A DNA stretch of 64,000 nt from Edaphobacter lichenicola (GCF_025264645.1 NZ_CP073696.1:5270001-5334000), one strand, 5' to 3'; shown: positions 26,601-36,062, numbered from the stretch's first letter. Program-made: numbers and translations. The notes: generated from the letters alone by a model not told the origin.

Positions 26601-27030
26601 TGGAGCCGATGGCAACATCTACGGTGGCGCGATGAGCTCCAGCACCGGTGCTCCTACCACCGGTCGTCCGCCGCAGATCGGGCGCAACAGCATCTATATG
26701 CCTGGTTACAACGATTTCGACTTCCGTGTAGCCCACAACATTCCGATCCACGAGAAGATCTACATGCAGTTCTCGGCTGATGCCTTCAACCTGCTCAATC
26801 ACACCATCATCACGGGCGTGAACGGCACCTACTCGCAGTATCTTGCTGCAGGCGCTACCTCCGGTTCGTTGAAGTGCAGCGCGACCTCTGCGCCAGCGGG
26901 ATCGACGCTCGAGGGATGCATCGCACCCTACAGCGGAACTGGCCTGGCGGCCTTCGGCGCAACCTCTGGAACAAACAACAGCCTCTACGGCGCACGCCAG
27001 ATGCAGTTCGCCGCGAAGCTGTTCTTCTAA
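23623..27030 (+). CDS. TonB-dependent receptor with carboxypeptidase-regulatory-like domain
   Basis: A 1135-residue outer-membrane protein. Signal peptide about residues 1-29 (ending PALSQ); a carboxypeptidase-regulatory-like beta-sandwich about 33-115 (GNINGTVTDASGATVANAPV); a plug-like region about 120-250 (TEVSQTIGQHLIENLPVASR, GQVNAITKSGTNQFHG); then a long beta-barrel ending in the aromatic terminus MQFAAKLFF. This oversized type is abundant in Acidobacteria and thought to import oligosaccharides or other large substrates; the ligand is not readable. A U-tailed terminator follows. The upstream region has a TTGACA at 23458 but no matching -10. Confidence 0.92.
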   Translation: MKLPSACRSLLTCATAAILFLSAAHPALSQTSGVGNINGTVTDASGATVANAPVIVLDTDTGVSRALTTNADGSYSATFLQPGNYEVIVGGNGFGKVDRKNLVLTVGQILTVDAKLTTASVTTEVVVTSESPLIDTDKTEVSQTIGQHLIENLPVASRNWSAFVLNTPNVTPDGGSGLVSFHGISGLYNQNYVDGSNNNQMLFSEARGRASGAPYVYSIDSIKEFQAETSNYSVEFGQAAGGQVNAITKSGTNQFHGDAFYYLRYPDLNALDPYNKFQALHNNGNPFLLTQPVHQQHQFGGSVGGPIIKDRLFFFFTYDGFRKVGRVLYSDNNIISLTPSGPTSSSTTITPTQCPATITAAQCTNGIQFLLNVGNIAPGDAPPSRFQKQNLFFPRLDWHINSRNDVFVDYNFADYDSTFGYSPANTFSNSSPSTNGPTSYHERFLVAGLTTQIGKASVNQVHFQFGQDLETAGANASGPSVATGVLTFGMPNALPRVAEPNEHRIQFTDVFSTTKGRHSLKFGGDANLVHEVMINLFQGGGVYSYGDSTSLLNFQDWIQDAYAGQAGDTDPYAGYHYNTFVQTIDIVNTKPGTQGKDDFWMKMFDGFAEDSWKLTPNFNLIAGVRYDIQLTPAPGLVNNNFPPISTEYSQTIKNVTDRVQPRVGFSWSPYAGTVVRGGYGLFSALNQGSTYYAMRVENGVVQVNYNYTGCESSVGNVAKARCPTVPSATNSLQYPLVPFPVTGPSLSSALFPSGGTAPAVNGPTIKGPQSFHGLDPNFVPPLAHEFQMGVEQSLPGNMSLSVGYVGTRALRLPIFLDANLVGQTPHGTATYNVTDSSNNVLRQITVPVYLQSDRRNSAITSINTGFSAANTWYNSLAMTVRRPFSNGLEVLANFTWARATDTGQVAGTFGTFYGGDTPLDPNNPRRDNGPSDTDVRNRFALSFVYQPKFFEDYKLARAIVDGFTFSGGFIASGGQPISLAMSGTVYSGTGSSLGADGNIYGGAMSSSTGAPTTGRPPQIGRNSIYMPGYNDFDFRVAHNIPIHEKIYMQFSADAFNLLNHTIITGVNGTYSQYLAAGATSGSLKCSATSAPAGSTLEGCIAPYSGTGLAAFGATSGTNNSLYGARQMQFAAKLFF

Positions 27031-27052
27031 TTCAGTTGTTGCACCACAACTC

Positions 27053-27087
27053 AAAGTGGTTCCGGAGAGATCCGGAGCCACTTTTTT
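27053..27087 (+). terminator. rho-independent terminator after the first TonB receptor gene
   Basis: Stem AAAGTGGTTCCGGA / TCCGGAGCCACTTT with one G-U pair and a GAGA loop, running into TTTTTTCTTT. Confidence 0.88.
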
Positions 27088-27214
27088 CTTTGCAGTTCAT
27101 TGTTCAAAATCGTTGAGCATCGTCGCGTATTCTTCCGCGCTCCAACAGCGGAGTTGCGCGCGTGCAAAAGCCTGCGACAGCGACGACTTCCTATTTGATC
27201 TGGCCTCGGTAAAG

Positions 27215-29470
27215 TTAGTCGCCGTCAAGATCCAGAGAGTAAATGTTCCCAGTCGAAGATCGAGCGCGCACTAAAGGAGCATCCTCCAGTGTGACGCCGC
27301 CGAAGAAGTAGTCGGCGACCTCGGCAGAACGAAAGTTTGACAGATCGGCGATTGGCTGGAGGTGCCCACTCGGCACATCCACTCGATAGATCGGCTGCCT
27401 CTGCACCATGAAAGCGTGAATGTAGAGGGCCTTGCTGTCGGCACTCCACACTGGATCCGCGACGCTGGTGTCCGCCAGCTGCTTCCAGGTGCGATTCGAG
27501 ACATCGAACAGCATCAGCCTTCTCTCATCAAGAGAAAGCGCGGCGATGTAGCGTCCATCCGGAGACCAGCGTGGACTGAACAGACCTTCGGAGCCGGGAA
27601 TCGCATTGACCGCATGAGTCCGAAGATCCAGCAACTGGATCGCTCGCGAGCCATTTTCTTTTCCCATCAGATCTGGCACACGCCCGAAAACAAGGGACAT
27701 GCCATCCGGCGACCAGCTGGGGTCTGCTGAATTACGGTTTTCCTGGATCAGAAGCTGCGGACTTCCCCCGTCGCACTCTATCAAATAAATCTTCCAGGCT
27801 TGACCTGGTTCTCTGGCCATCAACGCGAGATGCTTGCCATCCGGCGACCAGTGAGCGAGAAAGACCTGCATGGAATCCGGCGTAAGTTGCAGCGTCTCAG
27901 ATCCGTCCACACGTGCTCGCCATAACCGCCCTTTGTCATCGGTCCATGCGACCCATTGCCGATCGCGGGAGTAGTCGATGCGATTAGCTTGAGAGAGAAA
28001 GTTATTCTCCGGCACAAAGTCTCTCCGCTCCGACGAATAGCGGAGAAGCTCGGAGCGTGTATCGAGGCCTACGAAGAAGATGCGGTGTCCGCTTCGATCG
28101 GCGATTGGCGCCTCATACTGTAAAGGACCGTTGGTCAGCTTGATGGCGGAGACAGTATCGTGACCGCGAAGCTTCCATAGGTCGGCGTTGCCGTCGTGGG
28201 AGGATTGAAAGACGAAGAACCTCCCATCGGCCGTCCAGCTTCCACAACACTCCGTCGTTGGATTGCTCCATCCCTTGAGAATCGGTCGCGCAACGCGTCC
28301 GTTCGCAGGTAGCTCCCAAAGCGAGGTGGTGTGCCCGATAGGATCGATCGTCGTGAAGCGCAAGAGGCGGCCGTCAGGCGACCAGCGCAGCCAGAAAGCG
28401 CGTCCAGGAAGCGTCGCAAGACTGGTTGAGGAGCCATCCTTGAGGTGCTCAACGAAGAGTTCATTGCCAGTTGCATAAAGGATGTCCTCTCCGTTCGGCA
28501 TCCAGGTGGCGTCGTGCGCGAGTATATTCGCAACGCGCAGCGCCGTTCCTCCACTCACCGGAACCACCCACAGTGCCTGCTCCGATTCCGGGGAAAGATG
28601 GCTTCGCAAGAGCAGCCGTGTGCCGTCGGGCGATAGTGCTCCGATGGACGGCGCCGCAATCTCACTGGGTACAGCCAACGAAAGCGCATCGCCGCCTGCG
28701 ATAGAGATCTGCGACAACATCGTGCGCCCATTTTCTATCAGCGGAGTAAAGATGTGGACGCCATCGGTCGCGGTTGAGGGCAGGCTCTCCAGGGAGGGAA
28801 CTCCCGGCGAGATCCGCCCATTATGCGTAATCTGGGTCATTCGCAGGGGAGCCCGGCTGGCGGTGAAGCCCCCCAGTAGCAGACATACGCCCAGGATACC
28901 TGCTGTCGCGACCGCGCCGAAGGCTGCGTATACCTCCGGTCGAAGTTGGCGCCGAACCGGGATACCGAAGGCTGCCGACGGTCGTGCATCGAGGACGGAG
29001 GAAACGAGAGGGATCCCAACGTCACCTGCCTTTGTGACCGACTGCCTATCTATAGATACCGTTACAGCATCGCTAGATACTGTTACAGCTTCGCTCGAAT
29101 CCGGAGCCTGGAGGTCATCCGGGAGGGCGTTTAGATAGCCGACGGGTGCGATAAAACGATAGCCTCGCCGGGCAAGCGTCTGGATAAACCGGGGATTATC
29201 GGCCGAGTCTCCGAGAGCCTCGCGGATTTTGTTGATTGCTGTGCCAAGAGAATGATCGAAGTCGACGATCGTATTCTTGCCCCACAGACGCAGTTGCAGT
29301 TCTTCTCTGGATACTACCTGGCCCGGGTGCTCTAAAAGAGCGGTCAGTACTTTGAACGGCTGGCTTTGAATCTTGATCTTCTTGCCAGCTTTCCACAACT
29401 CACCACTTTGCAGATCAACCTCGAAGAGTCCAAAGGTCATTTTGGACTTGCTCTCGATGGATGAAGACAT
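27215..29470 (-). CDS. membrane-anchored winged-helix regulator with PD40/TolB-like propeller
   Basis: A 751-residue protein. An OmpR/PhoB-type winged helix spans about residues 12-105 (FGLFEVDLQSGELWKAGKKI..., LLEHPGQVVSREELQ, RFIQTLARRGYRFIAPVG). A single membrane segment follows near residue 190 (AFGAVATAGILGVCLLLGG), then repeated PD40/WD40-like blades containing SPDG motifs (WSPDGRLLRF, SWSPDGMSLVF, RWSPDGRYIAAL). The layout resembles CadC: cytoplasmic DNA-binding head with an outward sensor. It is divergent from the second TonB receptor gene, which it may regulate (inference). An in-frame TTG one codon upstream is an alternative start. Confidence 0.9.
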   Translation of the reverse strand: MSSSIESKSKMTFGLFEVDLQSGELWKAGKKIKIQSQPFKVLTALLEHPGQVVSREELQLRLWGKNTIVDFDHSLGTAINKIREALGDSADNPRFIQTLARRGYRFIAPVGYLNALPDDLQAPDSSEAVTVSSDAVTVSIDRQSVTKAGDVGIPLVSSVLDARPSAAFGIPVRRQLRPEVYAAFGAVATAGILGVCLLLGGFTASRAPLRMTQITHNGRISPGVPSLESLPSTATDGVHIFTPLIENGRTMLSQISIAGGDALSLAVPSEIAAPSIGALSPDGTRLLLRSHLSPESEQALWVVPVSGGTALRVANILAHDATWMPNGEDILYATGNELFVEHLKDGSSTSLATLPGRAFWLRWSPDGRLLRFTTIDPIGHTTSLWELPANGRVARPILKGWSNPTTECCGSWTADGRFFVFQSSHDGNADLWKLRGHDTVSAIKLTNGPLQYEAPIADRSGHRIFFVGLDTRSELLRYSSERRDFVPENNFLSQANRIDYSRDRQWVAWTDDKGRLWRARVDGSETLQLTPDSMQVFLAHWSPDGKHLALMAREPGQAWKIYLIECDGGSPQLLIQENRNSADPSWSPDGMSLVFGRVPDLMGKENGSRAIQLLDLRTHAVNAIPGSEGLFSPRWSPDGRYIAALSLDERRLMLFDVSNRTWKQLADTSVADPVWSADSKALYIHAFMVQRQPIYRVDVPSGHLQPIADLSNFRSAEVADYFFGGVTLEDAPLVRARSSTGNIYSLDLDGD

Positions 29471-29711
29471 CAACCACTACCTCTTCATTGACTTTATCAC
29501 GGGCCCATTCGCGTTGTCGCTGCCATCAAGGTGTTGACGAAACCGCATAATTTACTGAAAGGAATGATGTTATCGGTGTATCGACAATTGAAGAAGAGAT
29601 GAAAGAAAGAAGGTTGCGGTGATTAACCGGAAAGCGAAATGGTTCAATTCGCAGCTCAAACTGACTGACTTCGTTATGGTCTGCTGGGCGGACGTACTTT
29701 GGAGGCAAGAT

Positions 29712-32700
29712 ATGGAACAAGGTGTTAGAAACGGTTCTGGAAGCAAAAGACTAAGAATCGCAAGTATCCTGATGGCAGTGTGTCTCATCGCGGGTTCCTT
29801 CTCGGTTCTGCATGCGCAATCGGACACCGGCCGCGTAACCGGCACGGTTGCAGACAGTTTAGGGGCGATTATTCCCGGAGCAACCGTTACCCTGACAAAT
29901 ATCGATACCGGCGCGACGCAGTCCCGAACAACAGCCGGCGATGGCAGTTTTACCTTTCCGGCACTCGTGCGTGGTCACTACCGCATCGAATCCGCTGCCA
30001 GCGGTTTTGCTGGCCAGAAGCAGGAGTTCGAGCTACAAGTCCAGCAGGTGGATACCGTTGAGTTCAAACTCCAAGCGGGAGCGACCTCCACGACGATCGA
30101 TGTTACGGACGCGGCCCCGATCGTCGATGTCTCGACCTCTTCGACCGGCGAGGTCATCGAAGGCCGCCAGGTTGTGGACCTCCCCCTCGGCCAGCGCAAC
30201 TTTCTCCAGTTGGCTACGCTGACCCCCGGCGTGACCCGCGGAGCCTATGGCTCCGACGCCTCCGGTGCTAACGGTAACGTCGAGACCCTGCGTTACGCGA
30301 GCGGCGGCGGCGGCGCCCTGACGGTCAACGGACTACGCCCGCAGGCGAACAATTTTCTGCTCGACGGCGTGGACAACAATGAGTCGCTCGTCAACACCAT
30401 TGTCATCTTTCCTTCGCCCGACGCCGTGCAGGAGTTTCGCGTCACCACGGCGGTCGCGCCGGCTGAGTTCGGCCGCGCGGGAGGTGCCATCGTGAATACC
30501 TCGATCAAGTCCGGTACCAATCAGATTCACGGAACGCTCTTTGGTTACTTCCGCGATCAGATCTTCGATGCGAGCCCGAACTACTTCAGTCCGACTGCCA
30601 CAGTTCCGCCCTTCCAGCGGAAACAGTTTGGCTTCGCCGCAGGCGGACCCATCATCAAGGATAAACTTTTCATCTTCGGCGACTACCAGGCTCTGCGACA
30701 GAAGCAACCGCAGGACCAGGGATTCCAGACGGTTCCGACAGCCCTGATGCGCCAGGGCAACTTTACAGAGCTGCTCGGCCGCGCCACAACCACCCTGCCC
30801 GATGCCGGCCTGACCGGATGCAACACGGTAACGACCGCGAGCGGGAGAACGTACAGCACGCTGGGCACAGCGGCGCAGGCCGCCTTCAACGGCAGCCCCG
30901 ACAACGGCGCTATCTTCGACCCCACAACATGCGCGCAGTTTGTGTCGGGTGGAGTCGCCAATGTCATTCCCACCTCCAGGCTGAATCCTGCGGCCGTCAA
31001 CTATCTCAATGCCTTCAACTCGCCCAACTCGACGGGTGTGATCAACAACTTCTTCGTAATACGTCACAGCATCACGAACTACAACGACTTCAACGTTCGC
31101 CTGGACTACCATCTCTCGTCCAAGGACACCTTGTTTGTCCGCTATAGCTACGGTCAGGACAACAACACGGTCACCAGCCTCTTCACCAATCTCCCTGCGG
31201 GCTTCGCCTCGGGCAACAACGTCAACCATCCTCGCGCGGTCGCGGGCGGATACACCCGCATCTTCACGCCAAACCTTCTCAACGAGTTCCACTTCGGTTA
31301 CAACCGGCCTGAATATGGTTACATCAACCCGCAGAACGGCGAGCCGGTCTCGGCGAATCTCGGTATTGTGAATGCGAATCGCAGCCCTCTGCTGGGCGGC
31401 GGCGCGCTGATCGGTGGCAGCAACACCGAGATCGCCTACACCGGTGATGGTGGCGCGTACCAGGTTCCGCAGAAGAGTTACCAGTTCAACGATGCCGTGA
31501 CATACGTCCACGGGCCGCATACCTTCAAGGCCGGCGCTAACATCATCCGCCGCGAGGTGGACTTCTTCCAGGGCAACGACTCGAAAGGCGACTTCGTCAT
31601 CGGCGGCGTCAACTTCCCCGGAACGGGACGCTTCACCGGCTACGAGACCTCGGAGTTGCTCAGCGGCTTCACAGACTACGAGATCGGTGTCGCCAGCAGC
31701 TTCTTCAAAACATTCAACTACGAGACCGGCTACTTTGCACAGGATGACTGGAAGGTGAACCGTCGTCTGACGTTGAATCTCGGCGTCCGTTACGACCTTT
31801 ATACCTATCCCTACGAGCAAAACAACAACCAGGCCAACTACGACATTGCGAGCGGCCAACTGTTGTTCGCCGGTGTCAACGGCAACTCGCGTTCCCTCAT
31901 CAAGACGGACAAGAACAACATTGCTCCGCGCGTGGGATTCGCGTGCGACGTCTTTGGAACGGGCAAGACCTCGCTGCGCGGCGGATACGGAATCTTTTAC
32001 TTCCTGGATCGCGGCGGTATCGGCAACCAACTCTCGAACAATCCTGGCTTCAACGGTATCCAGCAATTTACCGCTACGAGTGGATATCGGCTGACCTTCA
32101 CCGGCCAGGGTCCGTTGAACAACAATAACAGCACATTGGCGACGGCCCCGCTGCCTCTGCCAATCTTCGGAGCGGCGTCTGTCACTCCCTCGGTGCTGTC
32201 GAACTCCAGCTTGCTTGCGATTCTGCCGACGAACCAGAACGGCTCCGTCCAGCAGTACAACCTCCAGGTGCAGCAGCAACTGGATCACTACACCTCGTTC
32301 ACCATCGCCTACGTCGGCAACAAGAGCGATCACCTGACGACGTATTTCAACGCGAATGCGCCAGTTCTCGGCACAGGTCAGCCCACCTATGCGAATCGAG
32401 GGACGATCACCGAAGGCGATGCAGAGGGATCAGGTCACTACAGCGGTCTCCAGCTTTCGCTGAACCGCACCGTCGGCAATAATCTGTTTATCACAACCGC
32501 CTACACGTGGTCGCACACGCTGGACGACTCGAATGGAGCGTTCAACACAGGCGCATCGACGTCCGGGGCACGCTTCTTCATCACCTCGACAGGTCCGTCG
32601 TTCCGGCTCAACTACGGCAACTCGGATCAGGACCAGCGTCATGCCCTCGTCTCTTCGGTCGTCTACAACCTTCCCTTCGGCCACGGCCAGCGCTTTGGAG

Positions 32701-33260
32701 CCAACATCCCAAGGCTTCTGGACGAGGTGATCGGCGGCTGGCAGACCAATGCTCTGGTGACCCTCGACAGTGGTACCCCGTTCGACATCAATACGAGCGG
32801 AGCTGTCAACGCGGGCATCGACAACCGGGCCGATGTCCTTAACTTCCAGCATGCAGCTCGCGGCCTGGTCGGAGGGACGACGATCGCAAATCGTCTCACC
32901 TACTTCACGGGTACTTTTGCTCTGCCACCAACTACCGTTGTGGGATCCAATACGGTCTTCACACGCGCCGGCAACGTGGCACGCAATCAGTTCTACGGCC
33001 CTGGATTCACCTCGACGGACTTCGGTCTCTTCAAGGACTTCGGAATCACGGAGCGGGTGAAGTTCCAGCTCCGCGCTCAGGCCTATAACATCTTCAACAA
33101 TCCTGCGTTCACCAACCCGGATGGCCAGATTCACGATGGCGTGGCGAATGGAGATGGGACCTACACCACCGGCTCAAACTCGAATGGGTTTGGCACCATC
33201 AACGGAACTCGCTCGCAGTCGCAACGGCAACTTGAACTGGCTGCACGCATCAACTTCTAA
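29712..33260 (+). CDS. TonB-dependent receptor with carboxypeptidase-regulatory-like domain
   Basis: An 1182-residue outer-membrane protein. I choose ATG 29712 because GGAGG lies 7 bases upstream and a signal peptide follows (LRIASILMAVCLIAGSFSVLHAQ). A regulatory-like beta-sandwich (about 38-120, GRVTGTVADSLGAIIPGATV) precedes the plug (VVDLPLGQRNFLQLATLTPG, GGAIVNTSIKSGTNQIHG) and a long barrel ending in LELAARINF. It is followed by a perfect terminator-like hairpin and then a secreted GH13 amylase, which suggests maltodextrin-type substrates (inference). Confidence 0.93.
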   Translation: MEQGVRNGSGSKRLRIASILMAVCLIAGSFSVLHAQSDTGRVTGTVADSLGAIIPGATVTLTNIDTGATQSRTTAGDGSFTFPALVRGHYRIESAASGFAGQKQEFELQVQQVDTVEFKLQAGATSTTIDVTDAAPIVDVSTSSTGEVIEGRQVVDLPLGQRNFLQLATLTPGVTRGAYGSDASGANGNVETLRYASGGGGALTVNGLRPQANNFLLDGVDNNESLVNTIVIFPSPDAVQEFRVTTAVAPAEFGRAGGAIVNTSIKSGTNQIHGTLFGYFRDQIFDASPNYFSPTATVPPFQRKQFGFAAGGPIIKDKLFIFGDYQALRQKQPQDQGFQTVPTALMRQGNFTELLGRATTTLPDAGLTGCNTVTTASGRTYSTLGTAAQAAFNGSPDNGAIFDPTTCAQFVSGGVANVIPTSRLNPAAVNYLNAFNSPNSTGVINNFFVIRHSITNYNDFNVRLDYHLSSKDTLFVRYSYGQDNNTVTSLFTNLPAGFASGNNVNHPRAVAGGYTRIFTPNLLNEFHFGYNRPEYGYINPQNGEPVSANLGIVNANRSPLLGGGALIGGSNTEIAYTGDGGAYQVPQKSYQFNDAVTYVHGPHTFKAGANIIRREVDFFQGNDSKGDFVIGGVNFPGTGRFTGYETSELLSGFTDYEIGVASSFFKTFNYETGYFAQDDWKVNRRLTLNLGVRYDLYTYPYEQNNNQANYDIASGQLLFAGVNGNSRSLIKTDKNNIAPRVGFACDVFGTGKTSLRGGYGIFYFLDRGGIGNQLSNNPGFNGIQQFTATSGYRLTFTGQGPLNNNNSTLATAPLPLPIFGAASVTPSVLSNSSLLAILPTNQNGSVQQYNLQVQQQLDHYTSFTIAYVGNKSDHLTTYFNANAPVLGTGQPTYANRGTITEGDAEGSGHYSGLQLSLNRTVGNNLFITTAYTWSHTLDDSNGAFNTGASTSGARFFITSTGPSFRLNYGNSDQDQRHALVSSVVYNLPFGHGQRFGANIPRLLDEVIGGWQTNALVTLDSGTPFDINTSGAVNAGIDNRADVLNFQHAARGLVGGTTIANRLTYFTGTFALPPTTVVGSNTVFTRAGNVARNQFYGPGFTSTDFGLFKDFGITERVKFQLRAQAYNIFNNPAFTNPDGQIHDGVANGDGTYTTGSNSNGFGTINGTRSQSQRQLELAARINF

Positions 33261-33276
33261 TCGCAGCTCTAACACG

Positions 33277-33309
33277 GGGTGGCACCGCAAAATACTTGCG
33301 GTGCCACCC
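33277..33309 (+). terminator. perfect 14-bp hairpin between TonB receptor and amylase genes
   Basis: Arms GGGTGGCACCGCAA (33277-33290) and TTGCGGTGCCACCC (33296-33309) with a 5-base loop, then a moderately T-rich tail. It may terminate fully or partially, uncoupling amylase from receptor expression. Confidence 0.75.
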
Positions 33310-33348
33310 TCATTTCATTGCCACATTCATAGGTACGGGAGCAATACG

Positions 33349-35229
33349 ATGTTCGGGTGCACTCGAGGCGCAGTAAGACGTCTCATCATAAGTTCGTTGT
33401 TGACTATGGCGTGCTCTTTTACGGCGCAGGCTCAGAACACCGTAAAGTTATTGAAGATCGACCCACCCAACTGGTGGGCTGCGATGCCGAAACCAATGCT
33501 GCTTGTTGAGGGAGAGCACCTCGATGGCGCGCATTTTCGGCTTAGCGATCCCTCGCTGCATTTGGAGCGAACGACCATCTCGCCGAACGGCCACTGGGCA
33601 GAGCTGTGGCTTGTTTCGTCTCCTGCCAAGCCCGAAACCATCACCATCGCCGTCGATGGACCGAACGGCAAAGCTACCTCGACGTATCGATTCGACGAGC
33701 GTCGTCCTAGCCGGAGTGGATTCGCCGGCTTCTCCTCCAAAGACGTGATGTACCTCATCATGACGGACCGTTTCGCCGACGGCGATCCTTCCAATAACGG
33801 CTCCAACTATGATCCAGCTAAGCCCCGCGCCTGGCACGGCGGTGACCTCCGCGGCATTACTCAGCATCTGGACTATCTGCAGCAGCTCGGCATCACGACG
33901 GTATGGATTACGCCGGTCTACCAGAATCACGAGGCGCAGAGCTATCACGGCTACGGCGCGACCGACATGTACTCTGTCGATGAGCACTTCGGTTCACTCG
34001 ATGATTTGAAGGCACTCTCCTCCGAACTCCACCAGCGTGGCATGAAGCTGGTCCTCGACACGGTACCGAATCACGTCGGTCCCTCTCACGTCTGGGTCAA
34101 CGATTCGCCAGAGCCAGACTGGTTTCACGGCAGCAAAGCAGATCATCGCCTGGCCCAGGGCGACTTCAAACCGTTGACTGATCCACACGCCCCGTGGCTG
34201 ACCCAGCGCGATGTCACACAAGGATGGTTCGCGAACGTGCTTCCCGATCTGAATCAGGAGAACGCGACCGTAGCCCAATACCTGACCCAAAATGCGATGT
34301 GGTGGATCGAACAAGCTGGCCTTGACGGCCTTCGTATCGATACCTTTCCTTACGTGAGCCGCGAATTTTGGCGCAGCTATCATCGCCAAATTCATGCACT
34401 GTATCCCAGACTGACAACTGTGGGAGAAGTCTTTAACGGCGACGCCACCATCACCTCCGCGTTCGCAGGCGGCGTCACGCGCAACGGCGTAGATACAGGC
34501 CTCGACACGCCATTCGACTTTCCAACTTACTTTGCACTGCGTGATGTCTTTCTTCACGGCGCAGCGATGACAAAGCTGACTGACGTCCTTCGCCTCGACG
34601 CCCTCTACCCTCATCCCGAGCGCCTCGTTCCTTTCCTTGGCAATCACGACACGGCCCGTTTTATGGGCGAGCCAGGGGCGACATCGACCAAGCTCAAATT
34701 GGCATTTGCTGTCTTGCTCACCATGCGCGGAATGCCTCAACTCTACTCCGGCGACGAGATCGCGATGCCTGGCGGCAATGATCCTGACAATCGCCGCGAC
34801 TTTCCAGGTGGATTCCCCAACAACATCGGAGTCAATGCTTCGGGTGCCTTCGACTCTGCTACCAGATCAGCCCCTCAAGAAGAGATGCATCATTGGGTCG
34901 CTGGCCTGCTTGACCTGCGGCGCTCCCATCCATCGTTGCAAAGCGGAGAAGAGCAGGTTCTGCAGGCCGATGACACTGTGCTCGTTTATGCTCGTGGGCA
35001 AGAGTTGCAGTCGGGCTGCATGCAAGATGGCAAACATCAGCGGACTTTGGTTGCTGTCAATAATGGCGCGCACGTTCAAACCATCAAGCTCGCCATAACC
35101 AACACGGCCCTCGAGAACTGTCACGAAGCCAAGCTCTTGTTGGGAACCGATCCCTCCGCCAAGTTCAATGACGATTCGTTTCTTCTCACTCTTCAACCAA
35201 ACGACGTGGCAGTTTTAGACACGGAGTGA
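33349..35229 (+). CDS. secreted alpha-amylase family (GH13) glycoside hydrolase
   Basis: A 626-residue enzyme from ATG 33349 (GGGAG 8 bases upstream), with a signal peptide (MFGCTRGAVRRLIISSLLTM... ending near AQAQ). An N-terminal beta-sandwich (about 30-125) precedes the GH13 barrel. Conserved regions are visible: DTVPNHVG, GLRIDTFPY with the nucleophile Asp, VGEVFNG with the acid/base Glu, and FLGNHDTARF with the third catalytic Asp. A C-terminal beta domain ends the protein. The arrangement resembles cyclomaltodextrinase/neopullulanase-type enzymes acting on maltodextrins or pullulan. Its neighbour is the second TonB receptor gene. Confidence 0.93.
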   Translation: MFGCTRGAVRRLIISSLLTMACSFTAQAQNTVKLLKIDPPNWWAAMPKPMLLVEGEHLDGAHFRLSDPSLHLERTTISPNGHWAELWLVSSPAKPETITIAVDGPNGKATSTYRFDERRPSRSGFAGFSSKDVMYLIMTDRFADGDPSNNGSNYDPAKPRAWHGGDLRGITQHLDYLQQLGITTVWITPVYQNHEAQSYHGYGATDMYSVDEHFGSLDDLKALSSELHQRGMKLVLDTVPNHVGPSHVWVNDSPEPDWFHGSKADHRLAQGDFKPLTDPHAPWLTQRDVTQGWFANVLPDLNQENATVAQYLTQNAMWWIEQAGLDGLRIDTFPYVSREFWRSYHRQIHALYPRLTTVGEVFNGDATITSAFAGGVTRNGVDTGLDTPFDFPTYFALRDVFLHGAAMTKLTDVLRLDALYPHPERLVPFLGNHDTARFMGEPGATSTKLKLAFAVLLTMRGMPQLYSGDEIAMPGGNDPDNRRDFPGGFPNNIGVNASGAFDSATRSAPQEEMHHWVAGLLDLRRSHPSLQSGEEQVLQADDTVLVYARGQELQSGCMQDGKHQRTLVAVNNGAHVQTIKLAITNTALENCHEAKLLLGTDPSAKFNDDSFLLTLQPNDVAVLDTE

Positions 35230-35292
35230 GCCGGCTCTAAAACGAATGCTTCTTCAGTCAGTGGAAGCAGTATCTGGTGGAAAAAATGAGGA

Positions 35293-35369
35293 TGGTGCGC
35301 CCGAGAAGATTCGAACTTCTGACCTACAGCTTCGGAGGCTGCCGCTCTATCCAGCTGAGCTACGGGCGC
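35293..35369 (-). tRNA. tRNA-Arg (anticodon CCG)
   Basis: On the minus strand: acceptor GCGCCCG pairing with CGGGCGC, D-arm GCTCAGCTGGATAGAGC, anticodon stem GCAGC/GCTGT with loop CTCCGAA (anticodon CCG), T-arm AGAAG TTCGAAT CTTCT, discriminator A and an encoded CCA (35293-35295). It decodes CGG. Confidence 0.97.
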
Positions 35370-35504
35370 ATACCTCTAGCCTAGCACGATCGCCCCAGGT
35401 TGACAGCTTGTGTCGCCGCGGTCCAGCATCTCACCAGTACCACTCAGAGCCGTTTAAAACACACAAACGCAATACGAATAGCACCGAGAAAGAGAGACCC
35501 GCGC

Positions 35505-36062
35505 ATGTTCCTTCGCTCCCTGGCAACCGCTGCCTGTTGTACCCTCCTGGCCACCGCAACCTTCGCCGCAACAAGTCCTGAGCCGCAGATGGATAAGTCC
35601 GCCGGACAGGCTCTACCCAGCCCAGCCGCAGTCGCCGATGTTAAGCTCGCCGGCAAGGCCGTCAAGATCACCTATAACTCCCCCTCCATACGTGGACGCA
35701 AAATTATGGGCGGCCTGGTCCCCTACGGCGAGGTCTGGCGCACCGGTGCGAACCCCGCTACCACACTCATCACCACCGCTAACCTCAAGATTGGCACCCT
35801 CGACGTCCCCGCCGGCACCTACACCCTCTACACACTGCCCAGCGCCAGCCAGTGGCTTCTCATCGTCAACAAGCAGACCGGCCAGTGGGGAACGGTCTAC
35901 AAACAGGACATGGATCTAGGCCGCACACCCATGCAGGGCAAAACTCTCTCCGCACCGCAAGAGAAGATGTCCATCAGTTTTGAAAACACCAGTGGCAACA
36001 CCACTCAACTGCACATCAAATGGGAGACGACGGACGAGTACGTGACCGTCAAAGCCGAGTAG
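35505..36062 (+). CDS. exported DUF2911 family protein
   Basis: A 185-residue protein with a signal peptide (MFLRSLATAACCTLLATATFA) followed by a DUF2911 domain: ITYNSPSIRGRKIMGGLVPYGEVWRTGANPATTL, then the conserved VPAGTYTLYTLPSASQWLLIVN. The function of the domain is unknown. The open frame extends upstream to 35400, but the signal peptide fixes ATG 35505. Its 3' end overlaps the convergent small gene at 36049 by 14 bases. Confidence 0.88.
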   Translation: MFLRSLATAACCTLLATATFAATSPEPQMDKSAGQALPSPAAVADVKLAGKAVKITYNSPSIRGRKIMGGLVPYGEVWRTGANPATTLITTANLKIGTLDVPAGTYTLYTLPSASQWLLIVNKQTGQWGTVYKQDMDLGRTPMQGKTLSAPQEKMSISFENTSGNTTQLHIKWETTDEYVTVKAE

